From the NCBI RefSeq assembly GCF_001279585.1, contig NZ_LGEC01000105.1:1-11947 (forward strand): DNA of 11,947 bases, read 5' to 3'. Below, in pieces: positions 5,528-11,947 of the stretch. Below the pieces are notes generated by a model that was given only the letters and a program-made list of their open reading frames with translations, was not told the DNA's origin and did not search any database. The position numbers and the translations under genes were made by a program. Position 1 is the first letter of the stretch, and each line of letters begins with the position of its first letter. Origin of the DNA: Nocardiopsis sp. NRRL B-16309. Its GTDB lineage: Bacteria > Actinomycetota > Actinomycetes > Streptosporangiales > Streptosporangiaceae.

Positions 5528-8500
5528 GTGGCGCGCGCGAATGGTGCTGATATCGACACGTCAATCGATAGTGCAAATCATCGTTCACCCCAGAGGACTG
5601 CAGCCTTGAACTCTCTTCACGACCCAGAAGAAAACCCTCTTCCCCCTTCGGGAAGCGGTCGGGTCGAGGACTCGTACCCGATGGCGCCCACCCAGCGAGG
5701 CATCCTGTTCCAGTCCCTGCACGGGGAGAAGACCGGGCTCTACCACGCGCAGACCGTCCTCGGGATCGCGCACGTCCTCGACATCGACGCGTTCCGCCGG
5801 AGCTGGGCACGGGTCGCGCGGCGCCACCCTGCGATGCGGACGAGTTTCCGCGAGACGTCGGGCGACGAGCCGGTGCAGTTGGTCTGGGAGAGCGTCGACC
5901 TCCCGTTCGAGTACGAGGACCAGCGGTCCCTGAGCGAGGAGGAGCGGTCGTCCCTGCGCGAGGCCGCCCTGCGACAGGACCACGAGCACGGATTCCCTGT
6001 GGCGGAAGCGCCCCTGTGGCGGCTCCGCCTCGTCCGGCTGGAGGACGCGCGGTACGAACTCCTCTGGAGCCTCCACTACGCACTGATGGACGGACGCAGC
6101 CAGGCGAGGGTCCTGCGCGAGGTCGAACAGGTCTACGCGTGCCTCGTCGCCGACCGGGAGGTCGAGGAGCCGCCGACGACGCCGTTCCGCCACTACGTCG
6201 ACTGGTGGCACGGACAGGACACCGGCCGGGCCGAAGCCTTCTGGCGCGACGAACTCCGGGACGTGCCGTCCGCGAGCCCCCTCCCCGTCGAGCTGCGGCC
6301 CTCCCCGGCCGGACCGGCCGCGGCGGACGCGGCGGACGCGGCGGACGCGTCCCGGGTCGCCTACGACCAGATGTCCCTGGTCCTGGACGAGCGGGAGACC
6401 GCGGACGTGCGAGCCGTCGGCGAGCGGCACGGCCTGGACCTCCCGACCCTGGTGAGAGGGGCCTGGGCCTTCCTGCTGAGCCGGTACCAGGGCTCGGAGG
6501 AGGTGGTCATGGGGGTCACCTCCCCGGGCCGGTCCGCCGACCTGCCCGGCGTCGAGGACATGGTGGGGACCCTCATCAACACCCTGCCCCTGCGCGTCGC
6601 CGTACACCCCGCGACGCCCTGGGCCGAGTGGATGAAGGACCTGCGGCAGCGGTACGCGCGGATCCGTGCGCACGAGTACAGCCCGCTGCCGATGATCCAG
6701 CGGTGGAGCGGGATCGATTCGGGCGAGTCGCTCTTCGAGACCGTGGTGACGGTCGAGGAGCAGGAGACGGCCCCCGAGCCCGGTTCCCTGCGGATGGCGC
6801 GGATCTGGGAGGAGAGCCATGCCGGCTATCCGCTGAGCGTCGTGGCCACACCCGGGGAACGTCTGGCCCTCGCGGTCCACTACGACACCGCGCGTTTCAC
6901 CGCCGCGACGGTCGAGCGGCTGGTCGGGCACCTCCACCGGATCCTCACGGAGCTGGCGCACCGGCCGCGGGCGTGCCTGGGGGAGCTCACCCTCGTGACC
7001 CCCGCCGAGTTCTCCCAGCTCGTGCACGAGTGGAACGACACGGACGCGCCGTACTCGCGGGAGCTCTGCATCCACGACCTGGTCGAGAGGCAGGCCGAGG
7101 AGACCCCCGACGCGCTGGCCCTGCTCTTCGAGGACGAGCGCTGGACCTACCGCGAGGTCGACGAGCACGCCAACCAGGTCGCGCACTTCCTGCGGCACAT
7201 CGGGATCGGCCGCGGGGACCACGTCGCGATCCTCACGGAGCGCCGCGCGGAGATGGTCCCCGCGCTGCTGGGCGTTCTGAAGGCGGGCGCGACCTACGTC
7301 CCCCTGGACGCCAACGCACCCGTCAAGCGATGGCACTGGATCATCGACTCGCTGAGGATCAGCTGCGTCCTGACGGAGACCGCCCTGGCGCGGCGCCTGT
7401 CGACCGCCGACCCTCTCCCGCACCTCGCCCACATCCTGTGCCTGGACCCGGAGACCGACGACGAGGAGCTCCGGTCCCCGTACGCCGTCCACTCCCCGAA
7501 CGAGATCGCGGACATGCCGCGGAGCGGCCTTCCCGCGCAGGTCGGCCCGCAGGACATCGCCTACATCATCTTCACCTCGGGTTCCACGGGGACGCCCAAG
7601 GGCGTGACGGTCGCGCACTTCCCCGCGGTGAACCTGATCGAATGGGTCAACACCACGTTCTCGGTGGGCCCCGAGGACCGCATCCTGTTCGTCACGTCGC
7701 TCACCTTCGACCTGTCCGTCTACGACGTCTTCGGCGTTCTCGCCGCCGGAGGGTCGATCCGGATCGCGTCGGGTCGGGACATCCAGGAACCGGCGAACCT
7801 GCTGGCCTACATCTCGGGCGAGCCCATCACGTTCTGGGACTCGGCACCGGCCGCCCTGATGCAGCTGGTCCCCTTTCTGCCCATGGACGGGGAGGGCGCG
7901 GTCGAGACCGTCTCCCACTCCGTCCGCCTCGTCTTCATGAGCGGCGACTGGATCCCGCTGCAGTCGCCGAACATCATGACGGCGGCGTTCCCGAACGTGG
8001 AGGTCGTCGGCCTCGGCGGTGCCACGGAGGCGACCGTCTGGTCGAACTACTTCCGCGTCGGGGAGGTGGACCCCTCCTGGCCGAGCATTCCGTACGGGAA
8101 GCCCATCCAGAACTCCTCCTACTACGTTCTCGACGAGAGCCTGCGCCCGTGTCCGATCGACGTACCCGGTGACCTCTACATCAGCGGTACCTGTCTGAGC
8201 TCCTGCTACGCCAACGAACCGGAGCTGACCGCGGGCAAGTACGTCCCCTCGCCGTTCAGCGCCACCCCCGGGGACCGCCTCTACAGGACCGGCGACATGG
8301 CGCGGTGGCGTCCCGACGGGAACCTGGAGTTCCTCGGCCGTACCGACTCCCAGGTCAAGATCCGCGGGTACCGCATCGAACTCGGCGAGATCGACAGCGT
8401 CCTGAGCGAGCACCCCGCCGTGCGGGACTCGGCCACGATCGTCCGAGAGGACCGGCCGGGCGACCGCACCCTGGCGTCGTACGTCGTACCGCACCCCCGG

Positions 8501-11500
8501 CTCGCCGAGGAGGCCGTCCGGGGGCAGGAGGAGGACGCGCTGGCGGCCAAGCGCGTCGACCAATGGCGCGAGGTCTACGACGCCTTCGACCCGAGCGCGG
8601 CGGAGCGTTCCGAGCACGGCCACGACTTCTCGGGATGGAACAGCAGCTACACCGGTCAGCCCATCCCCCTGGACGAGATGCGGGCGTGGCAGGAGGAGAC
8701 GGTGGCCCTGGTCCGCGACGGCGACCCGGGCACGGTCCTGGAGATCGGCTGCGGTACCGGCCTGCTGCTGTTCCCGCTGGCTCCCGATTGCCGCCGGTAC
8801 TACGGGACGGACCTGTCCTCCTCGGTCCTGGAGTCCGTCCGACGCCGCCTCGACTCCGACCCCGGGCTCCGGGAGACCGTCGTCCTGAGCCAGGGCGAGG
8901 CCGCCGGCGTCGGCGATCTGCCGCTGGAGCCGGTCGACACCGTCGTCATCAACTCGGTCGTCCAGTACTTCCCCGGGGTCGACTACCTCGTACGCGTCCT
9001 CGACGGGGCGCTGGCCCGCGTCGCCGACGGCGGCCGGGTCATCGTCGGCGATGTCCGCAGCCTGCCGCTTCTGGACGCCTTCCACGCCAGTGTCGAAGCG
9101 CAGCGCGTACCCGACTCCATGACGCGCGCACAGCTCTGGCAGCGTGTCCGGCACCGCGTGCGGCAGGAGGAGGAGCTGGCCCTCGACCCGGCGTTCTTCC
9201 GGGAGTGGGCCGCCGGCACCGGCGTCGTCTCGCGCGTCGAGATCCGCCCCAAGGGCGGCCGCCACCTCAACGAGATGTCGATGTTCCGCTACCAGGTGGT
9301 GCTCCATGTCGCGGACGCGTCCCGGGACGGCGGGGACGGTCCCGGCCCGGACGTCCCGGAGCTCGACTGGACCGCCGAACGACTGACCCTCTCCGCGCTG
9401 CGCGAGACGCTGCGCGGCGAGCGGCCGGACCGGCTGCGGCTGCGCGGCGTCGCGAACGCGCGTGTGCAGGAGGCGGTACGGACCCTTCGCTGGCTGAAGG
9501 GCGGGCCCGGACCGGAGACGGTCGAGGCGTGGCGCGCGCAGGAGCAGGCCCCGGGCGGCGTGGAACCGGAGGACATCAGGACATGCGCCGAGCAGGCCGG
9601 CTATCGGGCCGCCTTCGACTGGAGCCGACACGGCCCCGACGGCGACTACACCGTCCTGCTGACGCGGCACGGGGTCGAACCGGGTGTCGACGAGGAGGAA
9701 CTCGTCCCGCCGCCGGGCGGTGACCGGGCCGACCGGGACTGGACGGACTACGCCAACCAGCCGCTCACGTCCGACATCCAGGACCTCCTGCTGCCCCGGC
9801 TCCACGCCTACCTGGCCGAGCGGCTGCCGGGCTACATGGTGCCGTCCGACCTCGTGGCGCTCGACGCCCTGCCCGTCACCTCCAGCGGCAAGCTCGACCG
9901 GCGCGCGCTGGTGGCGCCCCGGGACTCCACGTCGTCGGACACCGTCCACGTCCCCCCGCGCGACACCACCGAGGCCCTGCTCGTCTCGGTGTGGGAGCAG
10001 GTCCTGAGCCGTTCCCCCATCGGTGTCCTCGACGACTTCTTCGAGCTCGGCGGGCACTCGCTGCTCGCCGCCCAGCTGGCCACCCGGATCCGGCAGGTGT
10101 TCTCGCTGGAGGTGCCGGTCCGCCTCTTCTTCGAGCTGCCCACGATCGCCGAGGTGGCCCGCGACCTGCAGCGGCGGCAGGAGGAGTCGCAACCGCTGGA
10201 ACCGCGTCCTCTGGTCCCGGTCGCCCGCGACGGGGCTCCGCCCGCCGGCTTCGACCAGCAGCGGCTCTACTTCATCGACCGGCTGAGCCCCGGGACGACG
10301 TCCTACACCGTCAACTGGCTCATCCCGCTGCCGGCGTCCATCGGGACGGACGTGCTCAGGGACGGGCTCGCCGAGATGGTGCGGCGCCACGAGTCACTGC
10401 GCACGACCCTGCACGAGGAGGACGGCCGGGTCTGGCAGGTCATCGCCGACGACCGGCCGGTCGCGCTCCCGACGACCGACCTGTCCATGCTCCCGGAGGA
10501 CCAGAGCGAGCAGCGGGCACAGGAGGAGATCCGCCGGTGGTGGGACCAGCCCTTCGACGTGGGCGAAGGGCCGCTGCTGCGAGCCCTCCTCGTCACACTG
10601 TCGGGCACGGAGCAGGTCCTGGCCCTCAGCGCCCACCACACGGTGTTCGACGGCTACTCGATCGGCCTCTTCTGCCAGGAGTTCCTGCAGATCAGCCGGG
10701 CCCTGGCCGACGGTGCGCCCTCCCCGCTGCCGGATCCGGAGGTGCAGTACGCGGACTACGCGGTGTGGCAGCAGGGCTGGCTGGAGCCGGACCGGCTCGC
10801 GTTCCATCTGGACTACTGGAAGGAACAGCTCGCCGAGGCCCCGGAACTGCTGGCGCTGCCCACCGATGAGCCCCGGCCGGACGAGCTGAGCTTCAAGGGC
10901 GACTTCCTGAGGCGGCGGCTGCCCGCCGAAACGACCCGGCGGGTGGCGCATCTGAGCCGCGAGTACCAGGTGACGGACTACATCACCATGCTCAGCGTCT
11001 TCGCGGTCTTCCTCTCCCGCCACAGCGGACAGGACGTCGTCGTGATCGGCGTGCCGATCGCCAACCGGAACCACCCCGGCCTGGAGTCCATGATCGGCTT
11101 CCTGGTCAACACCGTCGCCCTCCGCGTGGACCTGCGCGGCAACCCCCGCTTCGAGGACGTGCTGGTGCAGGTCCGCAAGCAGTTGTTCGACGCCCAGAGC
11201 CACCAGGAGGTCCCCTTCGAGCGGCTCGTCGAGTCACTGCGGCCCACACGCAGCCTCGGGCACAACCCGGTCTTCCAGGTGATGTTCGCCGACGAGAGCC
11301 TGCCCTTCCTGGAGCACGAGTCGGCCCTCGTCCAGCCCAAACCCTGGATGCACAGTCTGGTGGAGCAGGGGATGAGCGTCGGTGTGTCCCGCTTCGACCT
11401 CACCTGCATGATCCAGGCGTCACCCGAGGGGATGCGGTTCGGGTTCGAGTACAGCACCGACCTGTTCGGCGAACCGACGGTCGCACGCATGGCCGACCAC

Positions 11501-11947
11501 TTCGAGGTGCTCCTGGAATCCGCGGTGGCGGACCCCGGACAGCGGGTCCGCCGCCTGCCGATGGTCGAGGAAGCCGAGTGCAGGGCGACCGTCGAGATGG
11601 GGTTCGGTGCCGCACACGCGGTGACCGCCGGTCCGGTGTCCCTGCCGGGGTTGTTCGAGGAGCGGGCCCGCCAGTACCCCGACCGGATCGCGGTCGCGTC
11701 CGACGACCACCAACTCAGCTACGCGGCCCTGGACCAGTGGTCCAACCGCATCGCCCACCTCCTGCGCGACCGCGGCGTGGACCGGGGAAGCCTGGTCGGC
11801 CTGTGCGTACCCCGCTCCACGGAGATGGTCGCCGCCCTGCTGGGCATCCTCAAAGCCGGCGCCGCCTACGTCCCCCTGGACCCCGCCTACCCCCGCGAAC
11901 GACTCTCCTTCATGGCCTCCGACGCCCGACTCCACACCGTCCTGGCC
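5528..11947 (+). CDS. Non-ribosomal peptide synthetase, C-A(N-MT)-PCP-C-A, 3' end outside window
   Basis: Large cytoplasmic assembly-line enzyme; 2140 codons are visible and the frame is open at the window end. Domains (numbered from GTG 5528): C1 about 48-480; A1 about 515-1460; PCP about 1475-1540; C2 about 1572-2005; A2 from about 2039, cut off after its A2 motif. A1 shows A3 TSGSTGTPKG (683-692), A4 FDLSVYD (727-733), A7 YRTGD (919-923), A8 IRGYRIELGEID (945-956), A9 LPGYMVPS (1433-1440) and A10 Lys1455. An N-methyltransferase lies between A8 and A9 (about 1000-1420), with the SAM motif LEIGCGTG (1071-1078) and the family signatures NSVVQYFP and GDVRSLPLLDAFH. The A1 code reads DLYDFSLVWK, close to the cysteine code. 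PCP carrier Ser is 1511 in LGGHSLL. C2 has an intact HHTVFDG (1703-1709), but C1 has HYALMDG (183-189), with Tyr at the catalytic His. No epimerase precedes C2, so an L-L type condensation is expected. No loading domain precedes C1, so this may be the first subunit or may accept an upstream partner; C1 may be inactive. Confidence 0.95.
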   Translation, partial: MARANGADIDTSIDSANHRSPQRTAALNSLHDPEENPLPPSGSGRVEDSYPMAPTQRGILFQSLHGEKTGLYHAQTVLGIAHVLDIDAFRRSWARVARRHPAMRTSFRETSGDEPVQLVWESVDLPFEYEDQRSLSEEERSSLREAALRQDHEHGFPVAEAPLWRLRLVRLEDARYELLWSLHYALMDGRSQARVLREVEQVYACLVADREVEEPPTTPFRHYVDWWHGQDTGRAEAFWRDELRDVPSASPLPVELRPSPAGPAAADAADAADASRVAYDQMSLVLDERETADVRAVGERHGLDLPTLVRGAWAFLLSRYQGSEEVVMGVTSPGRSADLPGVEDMVGTLINTLPLRVAVHPATPWAEWMKDLRQRYARIRAHEYSPLPMIQRWSGIDSGESLFETVVTVEEQETAPEPGSLRMARIWEESHAGYPLSVVATPGERLALAVHYDTARFTAATVERLVGHLHRILTELAHRPRACLGELTLVTPAEFSQLVHEWNDTDAPYSRELCIHDLVERQAEETPDALALLFEDERWTYREVDEHANQVAHFLRHIGIGRGDHVAILTERRAEMVPALLGVLKAGATYVPLDANAPVKRWHWIIDSLRISCVLTETALARRLSTADPLPHLAHILCLDPETDDEELRSPYAVHSPNEIADMPRSGLPAQVGPQDIAYIIFTSGSTGTPKGVTVAHFPAVNLIEWVNTTFSVGPEDRILFVTSLTFDLSVYDVFGVLAAGGSIRIASGRDIQEPANLLAYISGEPITFWDSAPAALMQLVPFLPMDGEGAVETVSHSVRLVFMSGDWIPLQSPNIMTAAFPNVEVVGLGGATEATVWSNYFRVGEVDPSWPSIPYGKPIQNSSYYVLDESLRPCPIDVPGDLYISGTCLSSCYANEPELTAGKYVPSPFSATPGDRLYRTGDMARWRPDGNLEFLGRTDSQVKIRGYRIELGEIDSVLSEHPAVRDSATIVREDRPGDRTLASYVVPHPRLAEEAVRGQEEDALAAKRVDQWREVYDAFDPSAAERSEHGHDFSGWNSSYTGQPIPLDEMRAWQEETVALVRDGDPGTVLEIGCGTGLLLFPLAPDCRRYYGTDLSSSVLESVRRRLDSDPGLRETVVLSQGEAAGVGDLPLEPVDTVVINSVVQYFPGVDYLVRVLDGALARVADGGRVIVGDVRSLPLLDAFHASVEAQRVPDSMTRAQLWQRVRHRVRQEEELALDPAFFREWAAGTGVVSRVEIRPKGGRHLNEMSMFRYQVVLHVADASRDGGDGPGPDVPELDWTAERLTLSALRETLRGERPDRLRLRGVANARVQEAVRTLRWLKGGPGPETVEAWRAQEQAPGGVEPEDIRTCAEQAGYRAAFDWSRHGPDGDYTVLLTRHGVEPGVDEEELVPPPGGDRADRDWTDYANQPLTSDIQDLLLPRLHAYLAERLPGYMVPSDLVALDALPVTSSGKLDRRALVAPRDSTSSDTVHVPPRDTTEALLVSVWEQVLSRSPIGVLDDFFELGGHSLLAAQLATRIRQVFSLEVPVRLFFELPTIAEVARDLQRRQEESQPLEPRPLVPVARDGAPPAGFDQQRLYFIDRLSPGTTSYTVNWLIPLPASIGTDVLRDGLAEMVRRHESLRTTLHEEDGRVWQVIADDRPVALPTTDLSMLPEDQSEQRAQEEIRRWWDQPFDVGEGPLLRALLVTLSGTEQVLALSAHHTVFDGYSIGLFCQEFLQISRALADGAPSPLPDPEVQYADYAVWQQGWLEPDRLAFHLDYWKEQLAEAPELLALPTDEPRPDELSFKGDFLRRRLPAETTRRVAHLSREYQVTDYITMLSVFAVFLSRHSGQDVVVIGVPIANRNHPGLESMIGFLVNTVALRVDLRGNPRFEDVLVQVRKQLFDAQSHQEVPFERLVESLRPTRSLGHNPVFQVMFADESLPFLEHESALVQPKPWMHSLVEQGMSVGVSRFDLTCMIQASPEGMRFGFEYSTDLFGEPTVARMADHFEVLLESAVADPGQRVRRLPMVEEAECRATVEMGFGAAHAVTAGPVSLPGLFEERARQYPDRIAVASDDHQLSYAALDQWSNRIAHLLRDRGVDRGSLVGLCVPRSTEMVAALLGILKAGAAYVPLDPAYPRERLSFMASDARLHTVLA
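5551..5570. promoter_or_regulatory. Dyad between the two candidate NRPS starts
   Basis: TATCGA (5551-5556) and TCGATA (5565-5570) are exact reverse complements 8 bases apart. The site lies inside the coding region if GTG 5528 is the start, or in the leader if TTG 5606 is. An operator here would favour the second view; chance occurrence is possible. Confidence 0.3.
6320..6346 (+). repeat. Three tandem 9-bp units encoding Ala-Ala-Asp
   Basis: GCGGCGGAC is repeated three times exactly and in frame, giving an Ala-Ala-Asp repeat in the C1 domain between its two halves. It is a length-variable linker candidate, probably produced by replication slippage, and should not disturb the catalytic core. 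Confidence 0.8.

Noticed and set aside
6016..8172. Plus-strand open frame of 718 residues
   Set aside because: Out of frame with the NRPS and extremely rich in Arg, Pro and Gly; the NRPS frame fully explains this DNA.
5585..10390. A 1601-residue open frame on the minus strand opposite the NRPS
   Set aside because: It is a shadow of the GC-rich NRPS codons. Its composition is dominated by Arg, Gly, Asp, Val and Pro with no recognisable domain, while the plus-strand frame carries every NRPS motif in order.
1..11947. CRISPR arrays, tRNA/rRNA genes, transposases or insertion-sequence ends
   Set aside because: I saw no spaced identical repeats of CRISPR type, no tRNA-like cloverleaf and no transposase motifs in any plausible frame; the only tandem repeats are the short ones listed.

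Overview
The window reads as high-GC actinomycete DNA (Streptomyces/Nocardiopsis type; genus not resolvable from sequence alone). Coding regions are strongly GC-rich at third codon positions, GTG (and perhaps TTG) starts occur, ribosome binding sites are GGAGG-like, and the terminators are long GC hairpins without T-runs. It looks like the left edge of a non-ribosomal peptide biosynthetic gene cluster.

Layout: 1-1057 holds no gene I can support. Its first 240 bases are extremely GC-rich, followed by a more AT-rich stretch with two perfect operator-like dyads (321-365) and, at the right end, a sigma70-like promoter. 1058-1750 (+) encodes a LuxR/NarL-type regulator whose receiver domain has lost its phosphorylation residues. 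1926-2876 and 2881-3618 (+) are a tightly coupled ABC-2 exporter pair (DrrA/DrrB type). 3646-3743 carries two back-to-back perfect GC hairpins, a probable bidirectional terminator between converging genes, followed by a short tandem repeat. 5071-3836 (-) encodes a membrane-anchored M23/LytM-like peptidase-domain protein with an unusual domain combination. A 456-base divergent intergenic region leads into a large NRPS gene that starts at about 5528 (+) and runs off the right end after 2140 codons.

The NRPS reads C - A(N-methyltransferase inserted) - PCP - C - A(partial). The first condensation domain has Tyr in place of the catalytic second His. The first adenylation domain has a cysteine-like specificity code and an N-methyltransferase between motifs A8 and A9, which suggests an N-methylated Cys-like residue, but loaded through a C-type rather than a Cy-type (heterocyclising) domain. 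The second module is an ordinary elongation module.

Inferred working model: the regulator controls the cluster without phosphorylation, the NRPS begins an N-methylated peptide, and the ABC-2 exporter moves the product out and may give self-resistance. The M23-like membrane protein may act at the cell wall, either as part of immunity or as an unrelated neighbour.
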